Positions 25,838 through 34,939 are shown, counted from the stretch's first letter. The stretch: 64,000 nt of DNA from Stappia taiwanensis (GCF_014635285.1 NZ_BMCR01000011.1:62001-126000), one strand, 5' to 3'. Notes: a model not told the origin generated them from the letters alone. Program-made: numbers and translations.

Positions 25838-26566
25838 ATGGGACGATTGAGCGGAAAGACCTGTCTGATCACGGCCGCGGGCCAGGGGATCGGCCGGGCG
25901 ACGGCGGAGGCCTTTATCGCCGCCGGGGCGACGGTCTGGGCGACCGATATCAACGGCGACGCGGTGGCCTCGATCGATGGGGCGCGGGCGCGGGCGCTCG
26001 ATGTCACCAGCGTCGAGGCGATTTCAGCGCTTCTGGCCGAGACCGGGCCGGTGGATGTCTTGTTCAACTGCGCCGGCGTGGTCCACGCCGGGGCGTTGCT
26101 CGACTGCCTGGAAGAGGACTGGGATTTCGCCTTCGAGCTGAACGCCAAGGCGATGTACCGGATGATCCGCGCCTATTTGCCGGGGATGCTGGAGGCGGGC
26201 GGCGGCTCGATCATCAACATGTCCTCGGTCGCCTCCTCGGTGAAGGGCGTGCCGAACCGTTTTGCCTATTGCGCCTCCAAGGCGGCGGTGGTCGGGCTGA
26301 CCAAATCGGTCGCCGCCGACTATGTCACCCGGGGCATCCGCTGCAACGCCATCTGTCCGGGCACGGTGGAAAGTCCCTCGCTGCATGAGCGGCTGCGCGC
26401 CACCGGCGACTATGAGCAGGCGATGCGCGACTTCATCGCTCGCCAACCAATGGGGCGGATCGGCCGGGCGGAGGAAATCGCCGCGCTGGCGCTTTACCTC
26501 GCCTCGGATGAGGCCGCCTTCACAACAGGGCAAACTCATGTGATCGATGGCGGCTGGGCCGTTTAG
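25838..26566 (+). CDS. Short-chain dehydrogenase, 2-keto-3-deoxy-aldonate 4-dehydrogenase-like
   Basis: A 242-residue SDR. The nucleotide motif is ITAAGQGIGRATAEAF (TAAGQGIG in place of TGxxxGIG), NCAGVV follows, and the catalytic residues are N102, S130 or S133, Y144 and K148 in YCASKAAV. The family placed next to a FAH hydrolase in L-fucose and L-rhamnose clusters oxidises 2-keto-3-deoxy-L-fuconate or -rhamnonate at C4 with NAD. That is the most likely role here. AGGAG precedes the ATG. Confidence 0.87.
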   Translation: MGRLSGKTCLITAAGQGIGRATAEAFIAAGATVWATDINGDAVASIDGARARALDVTSVEAISALLAETGPVDVLFNCAGVVHAGALLDCLEEDWDFAFELNAKAMYRMIRAYLPGMLEAGGGSIINMSSVASSVKGVPNRFAYCASKAAVVGLTKSVAADYVTRGIRCNAICPGTVESPSLHERLRATGDYEQAMRDFIARQPMGRIGRAEEIAALALYLASDEAAFTTGQTHVIDGGWAV

Positions 26567-26597
26567 AGCCAGGCCGACAAGACAAGGAAAGACATCC

Positions 26598-27437
26598 ATG
26601 AAATTCGTACGTTTTGGGCCGCGCGGGGCGGAAAAGCCGGGTGTTCTCGATGCCGAGGGCGGCATCCGCGATCTGTCCGGGCTGATCGGCGATCTCGCCG
26701 GTCCGGTGCTGGAAAACCTCGATGCGCTGGCCGGCATGAATGTGGCGGCGCTGCCAAAGGTCGCCGGCACGCCGCGCCTCGGGCCGCCGGTCGCCGGTAC
26801 GGGCAAGTTCATCTGTATCGGCCTCAACTACGCGGACCACGCGGCCGAATCCGGCCTCGCCGTGCCGTCCGAGCCGGTGATCTTCATGAAGGCGACTTCG
26901 GCAATCTGCGGTCCGAATGACCCAATCGTCATCCCGCGCGGATCGGAGAAGACCGACTGGGAGGTGGAGCTGGCGGTGATCATCGGCAAGCCGGCGAAAT
27001 ACGTCTCGGAAGCCGAGGCGCTGTCACATGTGGCCGGCTATGCCATCACCAATGACGTGTCCGAGCGGGCCTTCCAGATCGAGCGCGAAGGCCAGTGGAC
27101 CAAGGGCAAGTCCTGCGACAACTACGGCCAGATCGGCCCCTGGCTGGTGACCCCGGACGAAGCGGGCGATCCGCAGGACCTGAAGATGTGGCTCAAGGTC
27201 AATGGCGAGACCAAGCAGGACGGCTCATCGGCCACCATGGTCTATGGCGTTGCCCATCTGATCAGCTACCTCAGCCAGTTCATGACGTTGCAGCCGGGAG
27301 ACGTGATCTCCACCGGCACGCCGCCGGGCGTCGGCATGGGTCAGACCCCGCCGCAGTACCTGAAAGCCGGGGATGTGGTCGAACTGGGCATCGAGGGCCT
27401 GGGCAGCCAGCGCCAGGAGGTGGTGGCGGACGCCTGA
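26598..27437 (+). CDS. FAH family hydrolase, 2,4-diketo-3-deoxy-L-fuconate hydrolase-like
   Basis: A 279-residue fumarylacetoacetate hydrolase-fold protein. The core begins at KFICIGLNYADHAAESG, the metal Glu residues lie in DWEVELAVIIGK, and KGKSCDNYGQIGPWLVT and TGTPPGVGMGQ are further family blocks. It would split the diketo acid made by the SDR into pyruvate and L-lactate. AAGGAAAG lies before the ATG. It ends the enzyme block; the TRAP genes follow after about 100 bases that include a GC hairpin (27488-27510). Confidence 0.9.
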   Translation: MKFVRFGPRGAEKPGVLDAEGGIRDLSGLIGDLAGPVLENLDALAGMNVAALPKVAGTPRLGPPVAGTGKFICIGLNYADHAAESGLAVPSEPVIFMKATSAICGPNDPIVIPRGSEKTDWEVELAVIIGKPAKYVSEAEALSHVAGYAITNDVSERAFQIEREGQWTKGKSCDNYGQIGPWLVTPDEAGDPQDLKMWLKVNGETKQDGSSATMVYGVAHLISYLSQFMTLQPGDVISTGTPPGVGMGQTPPQYLKAGDVVELGIEGLGSQRQEVVADA

Positions 27438-27538
27438 CCGGCCCGAACGACAAGGTGGCGCGACCGGGAGGAGTTCGGCCGCGCTGCCGCCGGCAAGGCA
27501 CAGGCCGGCGCGCATAACAACAAACCGGAGGAAATCTC

Positions 27539-28519
27539 ATGAGCATCAAGACGAGCTGCAAGTCCCTTCTTCTCGCCGGTGCCGCGCTGGCGCTGATGGC
27601 AACCGGTGCCTCGGCCGTGGAATGGCGGCTTGGCCATATCCTGCCGCCGGATCATCCGGGCAACCGGGCGCTGGAACGGGCGGCGGAGGAGATCGCCGAG
27701 CGCACCGACAACCGGATCGAGATCAAGGTGTTTCCCGCCGGCCAGATCGGCGGTGCCAAGGAAATCCTGACCGGAATGACCATCGGCACCCATCAGATGG
27801 CCTTCGACGGGGCGGGGATCCTGAGCCAGTGGTCGAGCCAGTTGGGGGTGCTGGAGGCGCCCTATCTTGCCAAGGATTTCCGCCATCTTGAGCGTCTCAT
27901 CGACAGCAAGAAGGGGCATGAGCTGGTCGAGGCCTTGCGCACCGAGCACGGCTTGCGCCTGCTCGATGTCTGGTACTACGGCACGCGGCACATGACCAAC
28001 AACGCCCGGCCGATCGAAACGCCGGCGGATGTTGAGGGGCTGAAGCTGCGGGTGCCGGAGGTGGCGCTCAGCCTGGAATTCGTCAAGGCGCTGGGCGGCC
28101 GGCCGACGCCGATGGCCTTCCCGGAGCTTTATCTCGGGCTGCAGACCGGGGTCGTCGACGGGCAGGAGAACCCGCTGCCGACCATCAACGCGGCGAAGTT
28201 CTACGAGGTGCAGACCCATCTGGCGCTGACCGGGCATCTGGTGCAGTTCGTCGCCCCGCTGGTGGCCGAGGATGCCTGGAACGCCGCCTCGGAAGGCGAC
28301 CGTGCGGTGGTGATGGAGGTGCTGCAGACCGTTGGCGACGACTACAACGCCAGCGTGATCGCGCTGGAGAAGGAACTGGTCGCGGCCCTTGAGGAAAAGG
28401 GGATGGCGGTGACCCGGCCGGACCGGGAGGCCTTTGCCACGGCGGTACAGCCGATCTTCGGCCAGTTCGCCGAGGTTTGGGGCCCCGACACCTACGGGGC
28501 GCTCGCGGAAATCGACTGA
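27539..28519 (+). CDS. TRAP transporter substrate-binding protein (DctP type)
   Basis: A 326-residue periplasmic protein with a signal peptide ending near ATGASA. It keeps the carboxylate-binding Arg (R171 in GLKLRVPE), and the early PPDHPGNRALERAAEEI and FPAGQIGG blocks are typical. It probably binds an acidic sugar derivative such as an aldonate or uronate, giving the regulon a second entry point beside the ABC system. CGGAGGAAAT precedes the ATG. Confidence 0.92.
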   Translation: MSIKTSCKSLLLAGAALALMATGASAVEWRLGHILPPDHPGNRALERAAEEIAERTDNRIEIKVFPAGQIGGAKEILTGMTIGTHQMAFDGAGILSQWSSQLGVLEAPYLAKDFRHLERLIDSKKGHELVEALRTEHGLRLLDVWYYGTRHMTNNARPIETPADVEGLKLRVPEVALSLEFVKALGGRPTPMAFPELYLGLQTGVVDGQENPLPTINAAKFYEVQTHLALTGHLVQFVAPLVAEDAWNAASEGDRAVVMEVLQTVGDDYNASVIALEKELVAALEEKGMAVTRPDREAFATAVQPIFGQFAEVWGPDTYGALAEID

Positions 28520-28527
28520 TCCGCTTC

Positions 28528-28558
28528 GGGGACGGGTGCGCCTGCCGCGCCCGTCCCC
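28528..28558 (+). terminator. Intercistronic stem-loop between dctP- and dctQ-like genes
   Basis: Arms GGGGACGGGTGCG and CGCGCCCGTCCCC pair over 13 positions with one G-U, closed by a 5-base loop, only eight bases after the stop. No U-run follows. As after the other binding-protein genes, it likely stabilises the upstream message or reduces permease expression. Confidence 0.65.
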
Positions 28559-28603
28559 CGCACACCGCCACAACAGGCGGGACGCCATCGGGGGACTTCA
28601 ACC

Positions 28604-29086
28604 ATGAAATGGCTGCACCGGGCCGAGGATGCGTTTCTCCTCGGGCTCTTCCTGGTCGCGCTGGGGGCGCTCACCGCCCAGTTGGCCAGCCGCTACTTCC
28701 TGCCCTACCAGTTTCCCTGGACAGAGGAGCTGGCGCGGTTCCTGTTTCTCTGGCTGGTGTTCTTCGGCGCGGCCAATGCCATGCGGCGCGGTGGGCTGGT
28801 CGCGGTGACCATGCTGGCCGACCTGTTGCCGGACCGGCTGCGCGACGCGGTCGCCATCCTCATGCATCTTTTCGGCGCGCTGTTTCTCGCCGTTGTCGCC
28901 TGGACGGGCCTGTTCCTGGCGATCAAGGTCGCCAAGCTGCCGACCATCGCCATGGGGATCTCCTCCAGTTTCGAATATGCGGCGGTTCCCGCCGCCTGCG
29001 CCCTGATGTGCGTTCGGTCGCTGCGGGCGGCCTGGCAGGTCTATCGCCATGGCCTGCCGCGCGACGGCGCCGCCACCTTGATGTAG
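28604..29086 (+). CDS. TRAP transporter small permease (DctQ type)
   Basis: A 160-residue protein with four predicted helices. RYFLPYQFPWTEELARFLFLWLVFFGAANAMRRG matches the DctQ core, in which the TEE(L/I)AR segment is conserved. It works with the large permease encoded 12 bases further on. Confidence 0.92.
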   Translation: MKWLHRAEDAFLLGLFLVALGALTAQLASRYFLPYQFPWTEELARFLFLWLVFFGAANAMRRGGLVAVTMLADLLPDRLRDAVAILMHLFGALFLAVVAWTGLFLAIKVAKLPTIAMGISSSFEYAAVPAACALMCVRSLRAAWQVYRHGLPRDGAATLM

Positions 29087-29098
29087 GAGCGCCTCCCC

Positions 29099-30379
29099 AT
29101 GGGTTTGATGTTTGGTCTCTGGATGCTGCTGCTGCTCCTGGGCATGAGCGTGGCGTTGACGCTCGGTGTCGCCTCGATGGTGCAGCTTTGGGCCGATGGC
29201 ACGCCGATGGTGGTGATGGCCCAGCGGATGACGAAGTCGATTTCCGATTCCTTCCCGCTGCTGGCGGTGCCCTTCTTCATCTTCGCCGGCAACCTGATGA
29301 ACAGTGGCGGGGTGACCGAGCGGATCTTCACCTTCGCCCGGGTGCTGGTCGGGCATTTTCGCGGCGGTCTCGGCCATGTCAACGTGCTCGCCTCGGTGAT
29401 CTTTTCCGGCATGTCCGGATCGGCGCTGGCGGATGCGGGCGGTCTTGGCAACATGGAAATCAAGGCGATGCGTTCGGCCGGCTATGACGCGGGGTTTTCC
29501 GGCGCCGTCACCGTCGCCTCCTGCGTGATCGGGCCGATGATCCCGCCGTCGATCCCGATGGTGCTTTACGGGGTGCTTGCCGATGTGTCGATTGGCCGGC
29601 TATTTCTCGGTGGTGTGGTGCCGGGGCTGCTGACCGCGGGCGCGCTGATGGCGATGATCGCCTTCATTTCGAAGAAACGCGACTATCCGCGCGATCCGGT
29701 GCCGACGCTCAGTGAGGTCGGCCGCGCCTTCAAGCGGGCGCTTCTGCCGATCATCACCCCGGGGATCATCATCGCCGGTATCGCCTTCGGCTTCTTCTCG
29801 CCGACAGAGGCGGCGGTGGTCGCCTCGCTCTACGCCTTGGTGCTGTCGATGGGCGTTTATCGGGAAATGACCTGGCGGGACCTGCAACGGGTGGTGCTGG
29901 AGACGGTGCGGATGACGGCGATGGTCTGTCTGATCGTTGCCACCGCCAGCGTGTTCGCCTGGATCCTTGCCGCCAATCAGGCGCCGATGCGGCTTGCCGG
30001 CTGGCTGCTGACCCTGTCGAAGGATCCGCTGGTGCTGCTGCTTGTCATCAACGCCGCGATCCTGATCGCCGGGTTCTTCATCGAAGGGCTGGCGATCATG
30101 ATCCTGGTGGTGCCGGCACTGGCGCCGACCCTGATGGCGGCGGGCATCGATCCGGTGCATTTCGGTGTCGTCTTCATCTTCAACCTGATGATCGGGCTGA
30201 TGACGCCGCCGATGGGGGTGGGGCTGTTCGTGGTCTCCGGCGTCTCCGGCATCCGGCTGGAAACCCTGGCCCGCGCCTCGGTTCCCTTCCTGCTGCCACT
30301 GGCGGCGGTGCTGCTGTTGCTGATGTTCGTGCCGCAGCTCGTTACCTGGCTGCCGGACATGGTCCTCGGTCCGCAATAG
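29099..30379 (+). CDS. TRAP transporter large permease (DctM type)
   Basis: A 426-residue permease of the DctM family. Blocks include SFPLLAVPFFIFAGNLMNSGG, SGSALADAGGLGNMEIKAM, GPMIPPSIPMVLYGVLADVSIGRLFLGG, FFSPTEAAVVASLYAL and MIGLMTPPMGVGLFV. It is the last gene of the sugar regulon. No clear terminator follows; a GC-rich imperfect stem near 30393-30420 might serve. Confidence 0.95.
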   Translation: MGLMFGLWMLLLLLGMSVALTLGVASMVQLWADGTPMVVMAQRMTKSISDSFPLLAVPFFIFAGNLMNSGGVTERIFTFARVLVGHFRGGLGHVNVLASVIFSGMSGSALADAGGLGNMEIKAMRSAGYDAGFSGAVTVASCVIGPMIPPSIPMVLYGVLADVSIGRLFLGGVVPGLLTAGALMAMIAFISKKRDYPRDPVPTLSEVGRAFKRALLPIITPGIIIAGIAFGFFSPTEAAVVASLYALVLSMGVYREMTWRDLQRVVLETVRMTAMVCLIVATASVFAWILAANQAPMRLAGWLLTLSKDPLVLLLVINAAILIAGFFIEGLAIMILVVPALAPTLMAAGIDPVHFGVVFIFNLMIGLMTPPMGVGLFVVSGVSGIRLETLARASVPFLLPLAAVLLLLMFVPQLVTWLPDMVLGPQ

Positions 30380-30625
30380 GCGCAGCCTATCGGCCCCCGC
30401 GTCCCGCAATCGGGGCGTGGGGCGCCGGTGTGCGAATCGCGCGCAGAATCGCGGGCAGCAACAGCGTCGCCCGAGGCGCGCCGTGCAAGCCACGTGGCGG
30501 ACGGCATGCCGGAATGCTGCGCGAGACAGGCGCGTTCAGCGACATTATTTCTGATTTTCGGAAAGATCAGTCAGAAGCACTTCGGTCCATTTGGCGCTGC
30601 CTGAGCGGCTGGACTCTGAAGTGAT

Positions 30626-30700
30626 TGGAGCGGGCGATGAGATTCGAACTCACGACCCCAACCTTGGCAAGGTTGTGCTCTACCCCTGAGCTACGCCCGC
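30626..30700 (-). tRNA. tRNA-Gly (anticodon GCC)
   Basis: A full cloverleaf on the minus strand: acceptor GCGGGCG pairing with CGCCCGC, D-arm GCTCAGGGGTAGAGC, anticodon loop TTGCCAA with GCC, T-loop TTCGAAT, discriminator T and an encoded CCA. The anticodon is at 30666-30668. Length is 75 with CCA. Confidence 0.97.
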
Positions 30701-31007
30701 ATCCATGTTGGTCGCCGGTCGAGGCCGGCGCCTGAGGTGATGTGTATATGAACCAAGCCGATTGGGATTGCAACACTGTTTTTTCATCTGATGACATTGC
30801 GCCGCAAATTGTGGATGAACAGTGGATTACGGAGCCGGAAGTGGCCGAAAATCAAGGATTTTCCGCGCCCTTTCAGGTGTCCGCTTGTGCCGGGCGGGTG
30901 GCATCGGATAGACCGGAAAATGGCGGATTTTTCCCATTTCGGTGCGCCGGGGCACTGGTCGTGACCGGCAGGGAAATGGGCGCGAAAGCGCAAGGGGAGG
31001 GCTTTCA
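30701..31007. other. Intergenic region without a supported gene
   Basis: About 300 bases between the tRNA-Gly 5' end and the prolyl-tRNA editing gene. It holds a small hairpin (CGCCGG and CCGGCG, 30713-30730) and a possible minus-strand -10 TATACA (30743-30748) for the tRNA. An open frame from 30742 has no recognisable product and runs into the next gene in another frame, so I do not call it. Confidence 0.6.
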
Positions 31008-31529
31008 ATGGCAGCGACGCGGGCGGATCTTTTCACCTTTTTCGAGGATCTGGGGATCGAGGTGACCACCGAGGACCATCCGGCGGTCTTCACCGTTTCG
31101 GAGTCGGTCGCAGTGCATGACCGGATCCCGGGGGGGCATACGAAAAACCTGTTCCTGAAGGACAAGAAGGGGCGTCTGTTCCTGGTCGTGGCGCTGCATG
31201 ACGCGGTGATCGACCTGAAGACGATCCACCAGAAGATCGGCGCGCAGGGGCGCGTGTCCTTCGGCAAGGGCGATCTTCTTGCAGAGGTGCTTGGCGTTCA
31301 GCCCGGTTCGGTGACGCCCTTCGCCCTGATCAACGACCGGGAGGCGCACCGGGTGACGCCGATTCTCGATGCGGCGATGATGCAGGTCGATCCGCTGAAT
31401 TTTCATCCTCTGGAAAACACCGCGACCACCACCGTCGGACGGGACGACCTGCTGCGTTTCGTGCAAGGGTGCGGCCATGAGCCGAAGGTGATCGCGGTCA
31501 GCGAGGAGAGTGCCCGGCAAGAGGCCTGA
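31008..31529 (+). CDS. Prolyl-tRNA editing domain protein (YbaK/ProX family)
   Basis: A 173-residue single-domain trans-editing protein that removes alanine or another wrong amino acid from tRNA-Pro. The N-terminus reads EDLGIEVTTEDHPAVFTVSES, the catalytic Lys lies in GGHTKNLFLKDKKGRLFLVVA, and GSVTPFALIND is the conserved later motif of ProX. GGGGAGG precedes the ATG. ProX deacylates Ala-tRNA-Pro in alphaproteobacteria, which fits this member best. Confidence 0.92.
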   Translation: MAATRADLFTFFEDLGIEVTTEDHPAVFTVSESVAVHDRIPGGHTKNLFLKDKKGRLFLVVALHDAVIDLKTIHQKIGAQGRVSFGKGDLLAEVLGVQPGSVTPFALINDREAHRVTPILDAAMMQVDPLNFHPLENTATTTVGRDDLLRFVQGCGHEPKVIAVSEESARQEA

Positions 31530-31643
31530 GCCGCGGGGTGACAGGCGGTTTGATATTTGCCGGCGAGGTGCCCATGTTAGGGCCAATTGGAACTGGATCG
31601 CGCCAGAGGCCGAGAGCCGCGCGCGTTACTTGGGGATGGTGCG

Positions 31644-32645
31644 ATGAGCAATGACGGGTTTTCGGTTGGCGGCAGCTTTGGCGGAGCGTTCGGCGGTGGC
31701 ATGGGCGGACCGGCGGCAGCCAATGGCGCCCCGGCCAATGGCGGGGCGATGGGGGGCAACAGCGCGACCCCTCCGGCCGCGCTGATCAGCGATGTCACCA
31801 CCCAGACCTTCATGGCGGAGGTGATCGAAGCCTCGCGCAGCCAGCCGGTGCTGGTCGACTTCTGGGCGCCCTGGTGCGGCCCGTGCAAACAGTTGACGCC
31901 GATCATCGAAAAGGCGGTGAACGATGCCCGCGGCGCCGTGCGGCTGGCCAAGATGAACATCGACGACCATCCGGAGGTGGCCGGCCAGCTCGGCATCCAG
32001 TCGATCCCGGCGGTGATTGCCTTCAAGGACGGTCAGCCGGTCGATGGTTTCATGGGCGCGCAGCCGGAAAGCCAGATCAAGGCGTTCATCGAGCGGGTGG
32101 CCGGTCCGGTCGGGCCGAGCGATCTGGAGCAGATCCTCACCGAGGCCGAGGCCGCGCGCGAGGCCGGCGATCTCGCCCGTGCCGCCCAGCTTTATGGCGG
32201 TGCATTGTCGATGGAGCCGGAAAACGCGCAGGCGCTCAGCGGATTGGCTCAGTGCCATGTGGCGCTGGAGGACCTGGAGAAGGCCCGCGCCGTTCTCGAC
32301 ATGGTGCCGGAAGCTGCGACCGGAGACCCGGCGGTGGCGGCGGCCCGCGCGGCGCTGGAGCTTGCCGAACAGGCCGGCGCGCTCGGCGATCTTGCCGAGC
32401 TTCAGGCGCGGATCGACGTGAACCCGGCGGACCATCAGGCCCGTTTCGATCTGGCGGTGGCGCTGGGATCGGGCGCGGACAAGGTTGCTGCCGTCGATCA
32501 TCTGATCGAGATCGTTCGCCGGGATCGGGAGTGGAACGAGGATGGCGCGCGCAAGCAGCTGCTGCAGTTCTTCGAGGCCTGGGGCGCGAAGGACGCGGCG
32601 ACCAAGCATGGCCGGCGCCGGTTGTCGTCCGTTCTGTTCTCGTGA
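31644..32645 (+). CDS. Thioredoxin with C-terminal TPR region (CnoX/YbbN-like)
   Basis: A 333-residue protein with three parts: a Gly/Ala-rich N-terminal tail of about 45 residues; a thioredoxin domain with FWAPWCGPCKQL, active-site C78 and C81; and a TPR-like helical half (about 155-333, EAAREAGDLARAAQLYGGALSMEPENAQAL). COG3118 proteins such as E. coli CnoX are holdases linking oxidative damage to GroEL. The intact CxxC suggests redox activity, unlike E. coli CnoX which lacks it. The long Gly tail is common in alphaproteobacterial members. Confidence 0.9.
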   Translation: MSNDGFSVGGSFGGAFGGGMGGPAAANGAPANGGAMGGNSATPPAALISDVTTQTFMAEVIEASRSQPVLVDFWAPWCGPCKQLTPIIEKAVNDARGAVRLAKMNIDDHPEVAGQLGIQSIPAVIAFKDGQPVDGFMGAQPESQIKAFIERVAGPVGPSDLEQILTEAEAAREAGDLARAAQLYGGALSMEPENAQALSGLAQCHVALEDLEKARAVLDMVPEAATGDPAVAAARAALELAEQAGALGDLAELQARIDVNPADHQARFDLAVALGSGADKVAAVDHLIEIVRRDREWNEDGARKQLLQFFEAWGAKDAATKHGRRRLSSVLFS

Positions 32646-32735
32646 GCGTATGATCTTCCAGGAAAGGGCGTCCGGGCCGCCGTGAGCGGGCCGGAAATCC
32701 CATCCGGAGCAACACACGCATCAGGGGACAGCGGA

Positions 32736-33419
32736 ATGCACGCGGGAAATGCCATCTACTCCGAGCCGGCCGATCTGCCGCGGTCCGTGCCGCTGTTCCC
32801 GTTGTCCGGGGCCTTGCTGCTGCCGCAGACGCAGATGCCGCTGAACATCTTCGAGCCGCGCTATGTGGCGATGATCGATGCGGCGCTGCAGGGCGACCGG
32901 CTGATCGGCATCATCCAGCCCGACCACACGGTGCCGGGCGCCGAACAGGCGGAGGTGCCGCCGCTGATGCGGGTTGGCTGCGTCGGCCGGATCATCGCCT
33001 ATCAGGAAACCGGCGATGGGCGCTATCTCGTCACCCTCAACGGCATTGCCCGCTTCACCCTCGTGGAGGAGCTGGACAGCGTGACCCCGTTCCGCATCGG
33101 CGTGATTTCGGCGGAGGATTTCGCCGATGACTTCCGCGCCGGTTTCGGCGAGGAAACCGTCGACCGCGAGGGCTTGATCAAGACCCTGAAGGACTATCTG
33201 GAGGCCAACAGCCTGGAGGCTGACTGGGACAGCATCGAGCGGGCCTCGACCGAGGTGCTGGTCAACGCGCTGGCGATGATGAGCCCTTACGGTCCGGCGG
33301 AAAAGCAGGCGCTGCTGGAGGCGCCGGATCTGCGTACCCGCGCCGACACGCTGGTGGCGCTGACAGAGGTGGAACTTGCCCGGCAGGGCGGGGGCGACGA
33401 CGGGGTGACCCTGCAATGA
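32736..33419 (+). CDS. LON peptidase N-terminal domain protein
   Basis: A 227-residue protein consisting of the substrate-recognition domain of Lon without ATPase or protease parts. PRSVPLFPLSGALLLPQTQMPLNIFEPRYVAMIDAAL is the hallmark, followed by VGCVGRIIAYQETGDGRYLVTLNGIARF. Its role as a free-standing protein is not known; it may bind unfolded proteins. AGGGGACAG precedes the ATG. A GTG 54 bases upstream is a less likely start. It sits with the thioredoxin and Trm112-like genes, a common alphaproteobacterial trio. Confidence 0.9.
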   Translation: MHAGNAIYSEPADLPRSVPLFPLSGALLLPQTQMPLNIFEPRYVAMIDAALQGDRLIGIIQPDHTVPGAEQAEVPPLMRVGCVGRIIAYQETGDGRYLVTLNGIARFTLVEELDSVTPFRIGVISAEDFADDFRAGFGEETVDREGLIKTLKDYLEANSLEADWDSIERASTEVLVNALAMMSPYGPAEKQALLEAPDLRTRADTLVALTEVELARQGGGDDGVTLQ

Positions 33420-33493
33420 GGCCGGCCCGCCCTTGCTGATGGGACGGCGTTTCGGCGCCGCCTCAAGGATCGTGCGACAATCGGAGAAACATC

Positions 33494-33703
33494 ATGGCCG
33501 CTGACGCCAGGCATGAGCTCGACCGCAAGCTTCTGGAGCTTCTGGTCTGTCCCGTGACCAAGACCACGCTGGAATACGACGCCGAAGCGCAGGAGCTGAT
33601 CTCCCGCGCGGCGAAGCTCGCCTATCCGATCCGCGACGGCATTCCGATCATGCTGCCGGACGAGGCGCGGGTGCTTGACGAGGATGTGCCGCCGGCCACC
33701 TGA
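33494..33703 (+). CDS. Trm112 family protein (UPF0434/YcaR-like)
   Basis: A 69-residue protein: [21 protein letters not shown], then [26 protein letters not shown]. It is the small YcaR/Trm112 fold, which in eukaryotes activates methyltransferases and in bacteria has no settled role. Only one of the usual zinc cysteines (in LVCP) is present. A terminator hairpin begins inside its last codons. Confidence 0.92.
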   Translation: MAADARHELDRKLLELLVCPVTKTTLEYDAEAQELISRAAKLAYPIRDGIPIMLPDEARVLDEDVPPAT

Positions 33704-33725
33704 AGCGGGGCCGGCGGCGGTTTTT
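33688..33725 (+). terminator. Rho-independent terminator after the Trm112-like gene
   Basis: A perfect 10-bp stem, GCCGCCGGCC and GGCCGGCGGC, followed by GG and TTTTT. The loop contains the stop codon, so the stem overlaps the end of the coding sequence. It separates this group from the convergent leuB. Confidence 0.85.
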
Positions 33726-33744
33726 CTCGACCCTAAGGCCGCTA

Positions 33745-34854
33745 TCAGGCGCTGAGCGCGTTCAGCTCGGCAATGATCGCATCGCCCATCTGCGTGGTGG
33801 AGATCGTCGCATCGCCAGCCTCGGCGATGTCGGCGGTGCGCAGGCCCTTGTCGAGCGTGGCGGCAATCGCCTTCTCCAGCAGATCGGCCTCCGTGATCAA
33901 CTCGCAGGAGTAGCGCAGCGCCATGGCGAAGCTGGCGATCATGGCGATCGGGTTGGCCTTGCCCTGACCGGCGATGTCCGGAGCGGACCCGTGCACCGGC
34001 TCATACATTGCCTTGCGCTTGCCGGTCGCCGGATCGGGCGCGCCGAGCGAGGCGGAGGGCAGCATGCCGAGCGAGCCGGTGAGCATCGCCGCCACGTCTG
34101 ACAGCATGTCGCCGAACAGGTTGTCGGTGACGATCACGTCGAACTGCTTGGGCCAGCGCACGAGCTGCATGCCGCCGGCATCGGCCAGCATGTGCTCCAG
34201 CTCCACGTCGGCATAGTCGGCATGGGCCTGGGTCACGACCTCGTTCCACAGCACGCCGGACTTCATGACGTTGCGCTTTTCCATCGAGGTGACCTTGCCG
34301 CGCCGGGTGCGCGCCAGATCGAAGGCGACGCGGGCGATGCGGTCGATCTCGTAGGTCTCGTAGACCTGGGTATCGACGGCGCGCTTCTGGCCGTTGCCGA
34401 GATCGGTGACCTCCTTCGGCTCGCCGAAATAGACACCGCCAGTCAGCTCGCGCACGATCAGGATGTCGAGCCCCTCGATCACGTCGCGCTTCAGCGAGGA
34501 AGCACCGGCCAGCGCCGGGTAGCAGATCGCCGGACGCAGGTTGGCGAAGAGCTGCAGATCCTTGCGCAGGCGCAGGAGGCCCGCCTCGGGGCGCACGTCA
34601 TAGGGAACGCCGTCCCACTTCGGACCGCCAACCGCGCCGAAGATCACCGCGTCGGAGGCCTGGGCCAGGTCCATCGCCGCGTCGGAAATCGCCGCGCCGT
34701 GTGCGTCATAGGCTGCACCACCCACAAGATCCTCTTCGGTCTCGAACTGCGCGGTGCCGCGCGCGTTGAACCAGGCGAGGACCTTCTTCACTTCCTGCAT
34801 GATTTCCGTGCCGATGCCGTCGCCCGGCAGGAGGAGGAGCTTGTGGGTGGACAT
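33745..34854 (-). CDS. leuB: 3-isopropylmalate dehydrogenase
   Basis: A 369-residue NAD-dependent beta-decarboxylating dehydrogenase, third step of leucine synthesis. Landmarks are [16 protein letters not shown], the substrate arginines in [43 protein letters not shown] with the metal Asp residues, and [20 protein letters not shown]. The length is normal. A leader with tandem hairpins precedes it. No other leu gene is in the window. Confidence 0.97.
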   Translation of the reverse strand: MSTHKLLLLPGDGIGTEIMQEVKKVLAWFNARGTAQFETEEDLVGGAAYDAHGAAISDAAMDLAQASDAVIFGAVGGPKWDGVPYDVRPEAGLLRLRKDLQLFANLRPAICYPALAGASSLKRDVIEGLDILIVRELTGGVYFGEPKEVTDLGNGQKRAVDTQVYETYEIDRIARVAFDLARTRRGKVTSMEKRNVMKSGVLWNEVVTQAHADYADVELEHMLADAGGMQLVRWPKQFDVIVTDNLFGDMLSDVAAMLTGSLGMLPSASLGAPDPATGKRKAMYEPVHGSAPDIAGQGKANPIAMIASFAMALRYSCELITEADLLEKAIAATLDKGLRTADIAEAGDATISTTQMGDAIIAELNALSA

Positions 34855-34939
34855 ATTATGCGTTTCCTCTTGAAAGTCTGACGATGGGTCGCTCTGCCGG
34901 ATCGGGAGAGGCGAGGGAGCGTTGCGCTCGTAAAATGAG

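Noticed and set aside
30742-31065. Small ORF of 107 codons after tRNA-Gly
   Set aside because: It has no recognisable domain, an odd composition and no ribosome site, and it overlaps the start of the prolyl-tRNA editing gene in another frame.
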